Origin: Acinetobacter sp. ANC 4169
GTDB taxonomy: Bacteria; Pseudomonadota; Gammaproteobacteria; Pseudomonadales; Moraxellaceae
Assembly: GCF_002135355.1 (NCBI RefSeq)
Contig: NZ_NEGE01000004.1
Coordinates: forward strand, 62,001-126,000
Direction of reading: 5' to 3'
DNA: 64,000 bases
Shown piece after piece: positions 8,873-17,968 of the stretch; positions within the stretch are counted from its first letter, which is position 1; each line of letters begins with the position of its first letter. The position numbers and the translations under genes were made by a program. The notes beneath the pieces are model-generated. The model had not been told where the DNA came from. It searched no databases and was given only the letters and a program-made list of their open reading frames with translations.

Positions 8873-11452
8873 ATGTCCAAGAGTGGCTTTGGTCAAATCT
8901 ATCGTCAGCTTTCCAGTAAGCTGCTTGACCTGGTGGTAACCCCACATGTTCTTGGTGAGGTTCCTACTGAACCGACAACTACAGAAGTAAATTCCCAGAC
9001 AGAGCAGCCCGTTCAACAAAAAGTGGTGTGCTATGTATTACAAAATTACTCGCGCAGTAATGCCCTGATTGTCGATGGTGAAACCCGCCGCCTAAAACTG
9101 TCACCAGCATTAAATCCATTGGTAGTGGGTGACCACAAGGAAAAAGCATCGGTGCTGTTCTTACAGCATCATGATGAAAACAACTTGCTCAATCCCCCGC
9201 CGCATGCCTTTCCGCCGCGCTTATTACGCCTGATCGACATTCTGGAACATCACCCTCATGTTGATATTGAACTGATTCCGGTGACTGTACTCTGGGGACG
9301 TTCGCCAGATAAAGAAGATTCCTGGCTGAAACTGCTCTTTACCGACACCTGGGCAACACCAGGCACGGTCAAACAGCTGGTGAATATTGGCTTGCATGGG
9401 CGTCAGTCTTATCTGGAATTCCATCAGGGCCAGTCTTTGCGTCAACTGATCGAATTTGCCCAACAGACCCATCCAAACCTGTCTCCTGCGACTTATATTC
9501 TCAATACCTTAAACAATTACCTGGATGGTCAGCGTGAAGTGGTACTGGGCCCGGATCTTTCAGACCGACGTAACGTGGTGCATTCACTGATCAAAGCCAG
9601 TGATGTACAAGATGCCATCCGCCGTGAAAGTATCCGCAGCAAAATCAGCATGATTGAGGCTGAACGTCGTGCCATTGGTTATTTAAACGAGATCGTATCT
9701 GACTATTCGCATTCAGCTGTGCGTTTTGCCGACATGGCGCTGACCCGTTTATGGACCCAGCTTTATGACGGCGTAGAGGTGCATAATTTCAGTACCGTGC
9801 GTGAACTAGCCAAAGACTACGAGATTATCTACACCCCCTGTCACCGCAGTCACATCGACTATTTGTTACTGTCTTATGTGATTTATAAACGTGGCATGAT
9901 GGTGCCGTACATTGCTGCGGGCGATAACCTGAACATGCCTTTTGTAGGTCAACTGCTGCGTGGTGGCGGTGCATTCTTTATTCGCCGTACTTTCCGTGGT
10001 AATGGTCTATACACCACTGTATTTAAAGAATATCTTTTCAATATTCTTTCCCGTAACACACCACTGGAATATTTTATTGAAGGTGGGCGTTCACGTACAG
10101 GACGCTTGCTGCCAGCCAAAACCGGCATGCTGGCCATGACCGTGCACGGGCATTTACGTGGCCGTTCTAAACCCATCGTGTTTGTACCTACCTATATTGG
10201 CTACGAACGCCTGATGGAAGGTGCCACCTATGTCGGCGAAATGAACGGTAAAGACAAAGAATCCGAATCGATCATGGGTATTTTGAAAACCCTGCGCAAA
10301 ATCGAACGTATCTTTGGCCAGGTGCATGTGAACTTTGGTGAGCCGGTATTCCTGGATGACATGCTGAAACAGCATGGTGCGGAAAATATTAAAATTGCCA
10401 AGAATGATGATCCGATTCCGCAAGAAGTCTCGGATACAGTGAACAGTGCTGCCCATGCCATTCTGGAAAACATTAACCGTGCCGTGGTGATCAATCCGGT
10501 ATCGCTGCTTTCACTGATTCTATTGGCTACGCCTAAACACACGCTGGATGAAGAGATCTGCATCAAGCAGCTGGATGTCTACCGCAAACTGTTGACTGGA
10601 TTGCCTTATGATGCACGTACTCAGGTGACACCGCTTTCAGGCAAGGAAATTATTGCCTACGGGTTAAAACTGAAACTGATTAAACGCGTGAAGCATGTTC
10701 TGGGCGATATTATTGCGATTGAAGACAATCAGGCGGTATTGCTGACTTACTTCCGTAACAACATTCTGCATGCTTTCGTGTTGCCATCGCTAATTGCTGC
10801 GCTGGTTGAACATAACGGTTCGATTCGCCGTGGCGATTTGATTAATGTCATCCGTACGCTTTATCCATTCCTGAAAGCGGAACTGTTCCTGAAATGGAAA
10901 AAAGATGAAGAGCTGAAAGATCAGATCTGTGCCTATGCAGAAGCGTTGATTCAGGCGAAACTGATTTCTGAAGATAGCGAGGGCAACCTGGTTTCTCCTG
11001 CACCAAATTCAGAAGATCACAACCAGCTGGTGGTGCTCGCTGCGCCTGTGATGCAAAGTCTGGAACGTTACTACATGACCCTGGCTTTAATCACCCAGCG
11101 TGGTTCGGGCAATATCTCCACCCGTCAGGTGGAAGAGCTCAGTCATCTGGTCGGTCAGCGTCTGTCGGTCCTATATGAATTCAACTCGCCAGAATTCTTT
11201 GATAAATCGCTGTTCCAGAGTTTTATTAAGGTTCTGACCCAACAGGGCTATATCCGCAACAATGAAGATAACGCCATTGTGTTTGACGAGAACTTCCAGA
11301 ACGTGGCGCAGTACGCCAACCTGGTACTGGATGATGTGACCTTGCAGATGCTTCAGCACATTACCACCTTCAGCGATGAAGAGCTGAAAGAAGCGTTGGA
11401 TGCCGTTGCAGCGCAGCAGGCAAAACGCCGTTTGAAACGGAAGAAGAAATAA
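8873..11452 (+). CDS. plsB: Glycerol-3-phosphate 1-O-acyltransferase
   Basis: Inner-membrane-associated enzyme that acylates sn-glycerol 3-phosphate, the first step of phospholipid synthesis. The catalytic HX4D motif is HRSHID at residues 324-329. It is followed by the glycerol-phosphate-binding block GGGAFFIRRTFRGN, then EYFIEGGRSRTGRLLPAK and FVPTYIGYERL. The 859-aa length fits the large PlsB class (E. coli 807 aa). AGGAG lies 5 bases before the ATG. The preceding ~230 bases are AT-rich and free of genes, and contain a short imperfect hairpin around 8772-8792. Confidence 0.95.
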   Translation: MSKSGFGQIYRQLSSKLLDLVVTPHVLGEVPTEPTTTEVNSQTEQPVQQKVVCYVLQNYSRSNALIVDGETRRLKLSPALNPLVVGDHKEKASVLFLQHHDENNLLNPPPHAFPPRLLRLIDILEHHPHVDIELIPVTVLWGRSPDKEDSWLKLLFTDTWATPGTVKQLVNIGLHGRQSYLEFHQGQSLRQLIEFAQQTHPNLSPATYILNTLNNYLDGQREVVLGPDLSDRRNVVHSLIKASDVQDAIRRESIRSKISMIEAERRAIGYLNEIVSDYSHSAVRFADMALTRLWTQLYDGVEVHNFSTVRELAKDYEIIYTPCHRSHIDYLLLSYVIYKRGMMVPYIAAGDNLNMPFVGQLLRGGGAFFIRRTFRGNGLYTTVFKEYLFNILSRNTPLEYFIEGGRSRTGRLLPAKTGMLAMTVHGHLRGRSKPIVFVPTYIGYERLMEGATYVGEMNGKDKESESIMGILKTLRKIERIFGQVHVNFGEPVFLDDMLKQHGAENIKIAKNDDPIPQEVSDTVNSAAHAILENINRAVVINPVSLLSLILLATPKHTLDEEICIKQLDVYRKLLTGLPYDARTQVTPLSGKEIIAYGLKLKLIKRVKHVLGDIIAIEDNQAVLLTYFRNNILHAFVLPSLIAALVEHNGSIRRGDLINVIRTLYPFLKAELFLKWKKDEELKDQICAYAEALIQAKLISEDSEGNLVSPAPNSEDHNQLVVLAAPVMQSLERYYMTLALITQRGSGNISTRQVEELSHLVGQRLSVLYEFNSPEFFDKSLFQSFIKVLTQQGYIRNNEDNAIVFDENFQNVAQYANLVLDDVTLQMLQHITTFSDEELKEALDAVAAQQAKRRLKRKKK

Positions 11453-11468
11453 TCTTCATTCTCCGTTC

Positions 11469-11487
11469 CCTCTCCTTCTAGGAGAGG
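11469..11487. repeat. CCTCTCC hairpin following plsB
   Basis: The perfect stem CCTCTCC (11469-11475) / GGAGAGG (11481-11487) with loop TTCTA sits 16 bases after the plsB stop. It lacks a T run, so it is not a classic terminator. Similar CTCC/GGAG arms occur at 11596-11613 and near 49905-49922. Confidence 0.6.
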
Positions 11488-11517
11488 AATAGGGAGAGGT
11501 CTGTTAAATACTATCCT

Positions 11518-11555
11518 GAGCTAGAGATAAAGTACTGCTTTAAATCTAGCACAAG
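11518..11555. repeat. GCAYTGC-type palindromic element, copy 1 (degenerate)
   Basis: GAGC (11518-11521) is followed by the inverted repeat GATAAAGTACTGCTTTAAATC (11526-11546, one mismatch in the core) inside CTAG outer arms and then AGCACAAG. It matches the layout of the better copies at 17546, 27685, 27810 and 41880. Confidence 0.55.
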
Positions 11556-11639
11556 TGAGGGCTAGGGAGAGATTGATTAAAAACCCTCTTCCTAACCTCC
11601 TACTATAGGGAGGAGGAACTTCAAATATCAGAGTGACAC

Positions 11640-12446
11640 TCACTCTACCTTTAACAATTCTGCATAATCCCCAAAACAATCCTCATGTTCTAACTGAAAT
11701 CCAGTTTCAGGCATTCGCGTCGCATAAATCCGTTTACCCGTTTCCTTCTGGCTTTCAACAGCCAGTTCAGGCAGATTGAGTTGCCGCTGAAACCACTGAA
11801 TCACTTCATGTAAAGATACAGGCTGATTATTCGTGACAATATAAGACGGTTCTGGATGTTCCACGTGAAGCAAGTGAGCCAGGAAGCGCGCCAGATCATC
11901 AATATGAATCCGGTTGGACCAGTGGATATTGGCATAGGTTTTGGTGCTCTCAGCAAGTTTGATCATTCTCGCGACAGAAGTACCATAAATCCCGGTTGGG
12001 CGAATGACAATACATTGCTGGGGAAATGCCTGCTGGTAAAGTTGCTCCATTTTCCAGAGTAACTTGCCCTGCTCATCCACAGGCTGAAGAGCAGTTTCAT
12101 CATCAACTCGCTCCCCCGCATTTTCACCATAAACACGCGTAGAAGACACCACAATAATTCGTTTTACCGGATGCTGTTTTAAGGCATTTACAATGGGCTG
12201 AACCGAATCGACATAGGTCTGCTGATAACCTTGTACCGTGCTTTGTGACGGCGACAATAAAACATAGACCCAATCCACAGGTTCAAGATGCTCTAAATCA
12301 AGCTGATGCACATCCTGAATCAGATGAGTCGCGTAAGCATCCGTTTTCGGACTTTGGCTGATTGTGGTAATTTGGTGGCCTTGCTGAAATAATTGTTTGG
12401 CAACCCGGGTAGATGTTTTACCATAACCTATAAATAATATATGCAT
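11640..12446 (-). CDS. NAD(P)-dependent epimerase/reductase, YeeZ-like
   Basis: A 268-aa Rossmann-fold protein of the extended short-chain dehydrogenase type. It opens with the nucleotide-binding segment FIGYGKTSTRVAKQL and contains the strand and serine segment IIVVSSTRVYGENAGE, where YG replaces the usual catalytic YxxxK surroundings. It ends like E. coli YeeZ (274 aa), annotated as a sugar-nucleotide epimerase by similarity only. The glycine motif is G-x-G-x-x-(S/T), slightly unusual. It is divergent from recG with only 35 bases between start codons. Confidence 0.8.
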   Translation of the reverse strand: MHILFIGYGKTSTRVAKQLFQQGHQITTISQSPKTDAYATHLIQDVHQLDLEHLEPVDWVYVLLSPSQSTVQGYQQTYVDSVQPIVNALKQHPVKRIIVVSSTRVYGENAGERVDDETALQPVDEQGKLLWKMEQLYQQAFPQQCIVIRPTGIYGTSVARMIKLAESTKTYANIHWSNRIHIDDLARFLAHLLHVEHPEPSYIVTNNQPVSLHEVIQWFQRQLNLPELAVESQKETGKRIYATRMPETGFQLEHEDCFGDYAELLKVE

Positions 12447-12481
12447 TAAGCACCTGATGATTTAACTCAAGTTGAGGGCGA

Positions 12482-14527
12482 ATGGCTGCAGTCCATCAAT
12501 TGCAAGGGGTAGGAACTGCCTCTGCTGCATTACTGGAAAAACTGAATATCTTTAGCACAGATGATTTACTGTTTCATCTGCCGCGTGATTATGAAGATCG
12601 TAGCACGATCATCCCCATGAACCAATTGGTCGTGGGGCGCAGCTATTTACTGGAGGGAATCGTTAAAGGGGTCGATTTTCCGCCCGGTAAGCGTAAATCC
12701 ATGGCCGTACAGCTACAGGATGATTTTGGCAAAGTCACCTTGCGTTTTTATCATGTCTATAAAGCCCTAACTGATCGTGCCAAAGTCGGTAATCGCTTGC
12801 GTATATTTGGTGAAGTTCGCGTAGGTGCACGTGGTCTGGAACTGTATCATCCTGAAATTCAGCTGATTACTGAACATACCCCTTTACCCAAAACCCAGCT
12901 CACTGCAATTTACCCTGCCACTGATGGCCTCACCCAGCCCAAACTGCGTGAATATGTCAAACAGGCACTAAAACAGCACAGCGATGATCTGCCTGAATTA
13001 TTGCCGGAAAAATTCACCAATGGTTATGCACTGAAACAGGCACTTGAGTATATTCATGAACCGCCACTGAATGCCAATATGCTACAGCTGGCCCAAGGTT
13101 CTCATCCGGCCCAGCAGCGGCTGATTTTTGAAGAGCTGGTGGCGCATCAGATCAGTCTGCTCTCACGGCGTGCCTATATCCAGCAGATTGCCGCCCCGTC
13201 TTTTAGCCCAAGTAAGAATTTTGCCAAACAGCTTTTGGCCGGCTTGCCCTTTAGCCTGACCGGAGCGCAAAAACGGGTCTCCAAAGAAATTGTGCACGAC
13301 TTAAAACAGAACAAACCGATGCTGCGTCTGGTTCAGGGCGATGTCGGTGCCGGTAAAACCTTAGTGGCTGGCGTTGCCGCCTGTCATGCGCTGGAAGAAG
13401 GCTGGCAAGTGGCGTTAATGGCACCGACAGAAATTCTGGCGGAGCAGCATTATCTGAATTTTAAAAAATGGTTTGAACCTTTAGGCCTAAATGTGTCCTG
13501 GCTTTCGGGCAAGCAGAAAGGCAAAGCTCGTGCAGCTGCTGAGCAAAGCATAAAACAAGGCACAGCCAATCTTGTGGTGGGTACTCATGCCCTGTTTCAG
13601 GAAAATGTCGAATTCAGCAAACTCGGCCTGGTGATTATTGACGAACAGCATCGCTTTGGGGTCGATCAACGGCTGGCGCTTCGTAATAAAGGTGCCAATA
13701 ACATGACCCCGCATCAGCTGGTGATGACTGCTACCCCGATTCCACGCACACTGGCGATGTCTGCGTATGGTGATCTGGACACCTCGGTGATTGACGAACT
13801 GCCACCGGGCCGTACCCCAATTCAGACCGTCACCATTCCTTTGGATCGCCGCGAAGAAGTGCTTCAGCGCATTACCACCAACTGTGCTGAAGGCAAACAG
13901 GCTTACTGGGTCTGTACCCTGGTGGAACAGTCAGAAACTTTAGATGCCCAAGCGGCTGAGGCGACTTATCAGGAAATAAAGGAACGTTTTCCTCAGCTCA
14001 ACATTGGTCTGGTGCATGGCAAGATGAAAGCGGATGAAAAGCAGGCCGTGATGCAGCAATTTAAAGACAATCAACTACAGCTTTTGATTGCCACCACGGT
14101 GATTGAAGTCGGCGTGGATGTACCGAACGCTTCCATCATGGTGATTGAAAATGCCGAACGTCTGGGACTTTCCCAGCTGCATCAGCTACGCGGGCGAGTG
14201 GGTCGAGGTGCGACTGCCAGTTTCTGTGCCCTGCTGTATAAGAATCCGCTTTCGCAAAATGGACAGGAACGGCTGCGGATTATGCGCGAAACCAATGACG
14301 GTTTTATCATTGCCGAAAAGGATCTGGAAATTCGTGGTCCGGGTGAGTTGCTGGGCACCAAACAAACTGGGGATATGGGCTTTCGGGTGGCCAAGTTAGA
14401 ACGCGATGATCATTTGCTCAATCAGGCGCATTATGTCGCGCAGCAAATTCTGAAAGACTATCCGGAAAATGCTGAAGCCTTGTTAAAACGCTGGCTCCCG
14501 GAAGCACCGCGCTATGCCTATGTGTAA
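12482..14527 (+). CDS. recG: ATP-dependent DNA helicase RecG
   Basis: Branch-migrating helicase that regresses stalled replication forks. The N-terminal wedge/OB domain (about residues 1-230) is followed by the SF2 core with Walker A GDVGAGKT at 286-293, DEQH at 387-390, the TATPIPRT motif III and the QLRGRVGRG motif VI. The C-terminus carries the conserved GPGELLGTKQTG segment. Length 681 aa against 693 in E. coli. GAGGGCGA precedes the ATG. It shares its promoter region with the divergent YeeZ-like gene. Confidence 0.97.
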   Translation: MAAVHQLQGVGTASAALLEKLNIFSTDDLLFHLPRDYEDRSTIIPMNQLVVGRSYLLEGIVKGVDFPPGKRKSMAVQLQDDFGKVTLRFYHVYKALTDRAKVGNRLRIFGEVRVGARGLELYHPEIQLITEHTPLPKTQLTAIYPATDGLTQPKLREYVKQALKQHSDDLPELLPEKFTNGYALKQALEYIHEPPLNANMLQLAQGSHPAQQRLIFEELVAHQISLLSRRAYIQQIAAPSFSPSKNFAKQLLAGLPFSLTGAQKRVSKEIVHDLKQNKPMLRLVQGDVGAGKTLVAGVAACHALEEGWQVALMAPTEILAEQHYLNFKKWFEPLGLNVSWLSGKQKGKARAAAEQSIKQGTANLVVGTHALFQENVEFSKLGLVIIDEQHRFGVDQRLALRNKGANNMTPHQLVMTATPIPRTLAMSAYGDLDTSVIDELPPGRTPIQTVTIPLDRREEVLQRITTNCAEGKQAYWVCTLVEQSETLDAQAAEATYQEIKERFPQLNIGLVHGKMKADEKQAVMQQFKDNQLQLLIATTVIEVGVDVPNASIMVIENAERLGLSQLHQLRGRVGRGATASFCALLYKNPLSQNGQERLRIMRETNDGFIIAEKDLEIRGPGELLGTKQTGDMGFRVAKLERDDHLLNQAHYVAQQILKDYPENAEALLKRWLPEAPRYAYV

Positions 14528-14575
14528 AAAATAATTTAAAATAACGGCTTAAGTCAATTATTGATTATGCCGTGA

Positions 14576-14591
14576 GCAGCATGGATGCTGC
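14576..14591. repeat. CATGGATG-centred mini-palindrome (recG-comF gap)
   Basis: The perfect stem GCAGCAT (14576-14582) / ATGCTGC (14585-14591) has only GG between the arms. It is the same design as 29449-29468. It has no T run, so it is not an ordinary terminator. Confidence 0.55.
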
Positions 14592-14652
14592 CACTGTTGC
14601 ACTTAAATACCTGCTGTGCAAAATTAATATTCAATAAAAAGAAGAAAAAAAT

Positions 14653-15285
14653 ATGCTCCAATTCATCAACCAACTGCTTCACAAAGGTGTGCAAAGTATT
14701 TCCCCTTGCCTGCTCTGCGGAATCGACCGACAGCAACACCATTCAGTCTGTACAGAGTGCTGGCAGAAATTACCGTGGTTTAAAAATGTGGTTCAACGTC
14801 AAGAAATGAATATTCAGATCGCCTGTCATTATGACTATCCGATGGATCGCATCATTCAAAAATTCAAATATGAACAACAGCTACATTTTCAGCAATTGCT
14901 TGCAGGAACGTTGATTCAACTTCGAATTCCCAAAATTCAGGCCATTGTTCCCATGCCCATTTCCAATCAGCGTCTGATAGAACGTGGCTACAACCAATCT
15001 TTGGTCGTTGCAAAGATCTTGGCAAAACACCTGAATATCCCGATCTGGCAACCGGTTGGGCGACTGGCGCAACATTCACAAAAAGGCATGAGCCGCATCG
15101 AACGGCTTGACCAGATCGAGCAGCAATTTGTGATTGCAGCACAGCCTAAAATTCGTTACCGCAAAGTGCTGATGCTGGATGATGTGGTCACGACTGGCAG
15201 TTCACTGCATGCCTTAAAAACCAAGTTAGACGAATTAGGCTGTCAGCAAATCTATGCCGCCTGTATTGCCAGTGCAGAGCTATAA
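14653..15285 (+). CDS. comF: ComF-family phosphoribosyltransferase-like protein
   Basis: A 210-aa protein with an N-terminal four-cysteine zinc knuckle (C19, C22, C33, C36) followed by a type I phosphoribosyltransferase fold. The PRPP-binding loop is LMLDDVVTTGSSL, with the paired aspartates at 176-177. ComF/GntX proteins support DNA uptake in naturally competent bacteria, and many Acinetobacter are competent. The biochemical reaction of the family is still unclear. The start codon follows an A-rich AAGAAG stretch. Plus strand after recG, probably transcribed separately. Confidence 0.88.
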   Translation: MLQFINQLLHKGVQSISPCLLCGIDRQQHHSVCTECWQKLPWFKNVVQRQEMNIQIACHYDYPMDRIIQKFKYEQQLHFQQLLAGTLIQLRIPKIQAIVPMPISNQRLIERGYNQSLVVAKILAKHLNIPIWQPVGRLAQHSQKGMSRIERLDQIEQQFVIAAQPKIRYRKVLMLDDVVTTGSSLHALKTKLDELGCQQIYAACIASAEL

Positions 15286-15378
15286 AACCAAGAAGATATA
15301 TTCCTAATCCCGATTTTAGCTTGAGCTATGCAGGCATAATAATACAGGGCATATATAGTCAGAAAGTGGGCGTCCTGA

Positions 15379-15789
15379 TCAGGAAATAATGGCTTTGGCT
15401 ATTAAAAACTGTCTCACCCAAGGCATCACAATTTGCGTGGTCAGTGGTGCAAGTGGCGTACTCTGATCATCCAGACTCACCCACTTCATCTCGGCAATTT
15501 CAGCAGCAATTTTTGGTGTACCCGCCAAAGTCACATAATAAACATAGCTGACCAGCTGATGATCCGGCTCGTTAGCGGTTGCCGTTTCAAAGCGACCGAC
15601 AAATTGCTCAATTGAAGCCTGACAGCCTGTTTCTTCCTGAGTTTCACGCAGCATGGCCATTTCAGATGGCTCACTGGGTTCAAGTTTGCCACCTACCTGC
15701 ATAAAACAGGCAGTATTCTGCTTACGTACTACCAACAGCTGTTGCTGCTCATTCAAAATAATTGCCGCAGCAACGGTAATCACTTTCAT
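15379..15789 (-). CDS. Nudix hydrolase
   Basis: A 136-aa single-domain Nudix protein. The Nudix box is complete: G34, E40, R48-E49, E52-E53 and G55 follow the GX5EX7REUXEEXGU pattern. Nudix enzymes hydrolyse nucleoside diphosphates linked to another group; the substrate here is not predictable. Its ATG lies 1 base after the stop codon of the upstream LOG-family gene, so the two are translationally coupled. Confidence 0.88.
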   Translation of the reverse strand: MKVITVAAAIILNEQQQLLVVRKQNTACFMQVGGKLEPSEPSEMAMLRETQEETGCQASIEQFVGRFETATANEPDHQLVSYVYYVTLAGTPKIAAEIAEMKWVSLDDQSTPLAPLTTQIVMPWVRQFLIAKAIIS

Positions 15790-15790
15790 G

Positions 15791-16384
15791 TTATTTCACC
15801 AACTCCGCCTGATCAGTCATACCCCATTTCGGCTGTGGTGCCTGAAAAGCATCAAATTGCTGCAAAATATCTTCAATAGAACCAGAAGCGATTATGCTGT
15901 CGGAAAAGCGTGGATGAGTAAAACCTTTCACTGTGGTCAACTGGATAAATTTCAGCAAATCATCATAAAAACCTTCCACATTTAAAAATGCACAGGGCTT
16001 TAAATGAATGCCCAACTGTGCCCAGGTCCATTGCTCAAAAATTTCTTCCAATGTTCCTGCACCACCCGGTAGTGCAATAAAAGCATCAGAAAGCTCTGAC
16101 ATTTTGGTCTTGCGCTCATGCATATTCGCAACCACATGCAATTCAGTTAAATGCGGATGAGCCAGCTCACGATCCACCAATACACTCGGAATCACGCCAA
16201 TCACTTTGCCGCCTGCCTGCAAGGCACTATCTGCAACAATACCCATCAAACCTGAACGACCACCACCATAGACCAGCGTTTTACCTTGCTGGGCAATGGT
16301 TTGACCCATTTTTTGCGCAGTGTCTAAAAAAATGGAATCTGTCCCCACTGCAGAGCCGCAAAAAATTGCGATCGATTTCGTCAT
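15791..16384 (-). CDS. LOG-family nucleoside monophosphate phosphoribohydrolase
   Basis: Rossmann-fold protein of the LONELY GUY/TIGR00730 family (lysine decarboxylase-like by old annotation). These enzymes cleave ribose 5-phosphate from nucleoside monophosphates, for example from cytokinin precursors. Visible motifs are YGGGRSGLMG near residue 45 and PGGAGTLEEIFEQW, the PGGxGTxxE catalytic signature, near residue 105. The ATG at 16384 (197 aa) is chosen because GGTGA precedes it and the protein then begins directly with the MTKSIAIFCGS strand. An in-frame ATG at 16411 would add nine residues. It is the first gene of a two-gene unit with a Nudix hydrolase, plausibly nucleotide salvage or clean-up. 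Confidence 0.88.
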   Translation of the reverse strand: MTKSIAIFCGSAVGTDSIFLDTAQKMGQTIAQQGKTLVYGGGRSGLMGIVADSALQAGGKVIGVIPSVLVDRELAHPHLTELHVVANMHERKTKMSELSDAFIALPGGAGTLEEIFEQWTWAQLGIHLKPCAFLNVEGFYDDLLKFIQLTTVKGFTHPRFSDSIIASGSIEDILQQFDAFQAPQPKWGMTDQAELVK

Positions 16385-16533
16385 TTTTTCACCATGTTTT
16401 GGAGATGTCATATTAATAAAGTAAATTTTAAGGAGATTTTTTAATAAAAAAGCGATTCAATCAGTGTTTTTATTCAATTCCTTGTCTAAAATACACCCAT
16501 TGATTAACCTATACTGCGCAGGGAAAAGACAGC

Positions 16534-17547
16534 ATGCTTGAAGCCTTTTACGCCACAGAGCGCGGTAGTTTGGAAGATGCCACCATCAATGGTGGTTTTG
16601 ATCTCCACCCGGATTTAGTGTGGATTGACTTAATTGCCCCATCACAAGAAGAACAACAATGGGTCTTAGATGCCTATGAGCAAAATTTACCCACGCTAAA
16701 ATCATTAGAAGACATTTCTTCATCGGCACGATTTTACCGTGATGATGACGGTATTTTACATATCAGCACCTACTTTTTAACGAAAAATAAAAATTTTCAG
16801 GTCGATGGCGAAACCGATGACAATTCGAGCATTTTAGCAACCGTACAAACGGTGGCATTTATTCTGCATAAAGAACACCTATTTACCCTGCGTGGTGAAA
16901 AGCTGGTCGCCTTCCGAGCTTTCCGTGCCCGTGCCCGTCGTAACGACTATGAAATTGACTATAAAGACCCAACCTGGGTTTTGCTCGGCTTACTGGAAGC
17001 CAAACTGGATGAACTTGCGGATATCCTGGAAGATATCCACAAAGACTTGGAAAAATATTCCACAGAAGTGTTGAATAACCGCCATCGTGAACAGATTCTC
17101 GATCTGGATGACATGATTACCCGTCTGGCACAATTGGAAGATATGCTCGGAAAGGCACAGTTGTGCTTGATCGATTTACGTCGGGTACTGACTTTCCTGT
17201 CACGTCCGCGTGCTTTGGGCAGTCATATTTATGATGCCGATATTCGGGAACTCAGCGAAGACGTTCGATCATTGGTAGAACATGATGCCTTCCTGTTCCA
17301 GAAGGTTCGATTCTTGCTCGATACCACCTCCGGGTTCATTAATACCGAACAGAACGATACCATCCGTCGATTCTCGATCTTGCCAAGCATGCTTGCGCCA
17401 CCGATGCTGGTGGCTAGTGTCTATGGCATGAATACCGATGTGCTGCCATTTGCCCGAGGAGCAACCAGTTTTATTATGGTTGGCATTATTTTAGTGGCCT
17501 TCTTTATTGGACCACTGATTTACTTTAGATGGAAGAAATGGATTTGA
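16534..17547 (+). CDS. corA: CorA-family magnesium/divalent cation transporter
   Basis: Inner-membrane pentameric channel for Mg2+ (or Co2+/Ni2+/Zn2+ in some subfamilies). The long cytoplasmic N-terminal domain is followed by two C-terminal helices. The first ends in YGMNTDVLPF, containing the obligatory GMN selectivity motif; the second is the FIMVGIILVAFF segment, followed by a basic RWKKWI end. At 337 aa it is full length. A TATACT hexamer and AGGGAAAAG precede the ATG. Whether it prefers Mg or another cation is not visible, so the symbol is by family. Confidence 0.9.
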   Translation: MLEAFYATERGSLEDATINGGFDLHPDLVWIDLIAPSQEEQQWVLDAYEQNLPTLKSLEDISSSARFYRDDDGILHISTYFLTKNKNFQVDGETDDNSSILATVQTVAFILHKEHLFTLRGEKLVAFRAFRARARRNDYEIDYKDPTWVLLGLLEAKLDELADILEDIHKDLEKYSTEVLNNRHREQILDLDDMITRLAQLEDMLGKAQLCLIDLRRVLTFLSRPRALGSHIYDADIRELSEDVRSLVEHDAFLFQKVRFLLDTTSGFINTEQNDTIRRFSILPSMLAPPMLVASVYGMNTDVLPFARGATSFIMVGIILVAFFIGPLIYFRWKKWI

Positions 17548-17592
17548 GCAAGCTTTGAAGCACTGCTTCAAAGCGAAGCGCAAGAAACGCTC
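17546..17592. repeat. GCAYTGC-type palindromic element, copy 2, overlapping the corA stop
   Basis: GAGC begins inside the corA stop codon. The 23-bp inverted repeat GCTTTGAAGCA-C-TGCTTCAAAGC (17552-17574) is perfect around its centre. It is followed by GAAGCGCAAG, and GCTC (17589-17592) closes an outer stem with GAGC. There is no T run, so it is unlikely to be a simple terminator. Confidence 0.75.
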
Positions 17593-17622
17593 CGGATTTA
17601 ATAAATACCTATTTGCAGACAA

Positions 17623-17646
17623 TAAAAAAGCACCTTGCGGTGCTTA
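17623..17646 (-). terminator. Terminator of the mla operon
   Basis: AAGCACC/GGTGCTT stem with a TTGC loop. On the minus strand it is followed by a run of T, directly after mlaB. Confidence 0.8.
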
Positions 17647-17661
17647 TTTATCTTTTAGTGT

Positions 17662-17952
17662 TCAGGCCATCAATTGCAGGTCATTTTGCAAATGACAGGC
17701 TTGAATGATTTTCATCATTTTTTCAGGAACCGCCTTAAACTGTAGACCTTTAGCCTGTGGAGTCTGGCGTAACCAGCGCACCAATACCGCTAAAGCCAAG
17801 GTACTGCCTTGTTCTAGCTGTGCCAGATTGACCACCACAGGAAACTGATTCTGCGATTGAATCAGTTTTAAACCTTGCTGGTAATAGGCCTCTGCATTGG
17901 CATAATCTATTTTGCCGGAAACCTGCAATTCCTGATGAATGAATTGAATCAC
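17662..17952 (-). CDS. mlaB: STAS-domain protein MlaB
   Basis: A 96-aa STAS-domain protein, last gene of the mla operon. In the MlaFEDB complex it binds the ATPase MlaF and is needed for assembly and activity. Sequence identity to other STAS proteins is low, so the call rests on size, a predicted alternating beta-alpha pattern (MIQFIHQELQVSGKID start) and position. The start is GTG at 17952, preceded by GGGAAGGG; no suitable ATG lies nearby. It follows mlaC after 16 bases and precedes the operon terminator. Confidence 0.82.
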   Translation of the reverse strand: MIQFIHQELQVSGKIDYANAEAYYQQGLKLIQSQNQFPVVVNLAQLEQGSTLALAVLVRWLRQTPQAKGLQFKAVPEKMMKIIQACHLQNDLQLMA

Positions 17953-17968
17953 TGAACACCCTTCCCGG

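Noticed and set aside
14653..15285. comF as part of a larger competence operon
   Set aside because: No other competence gene lies beside it in this window.
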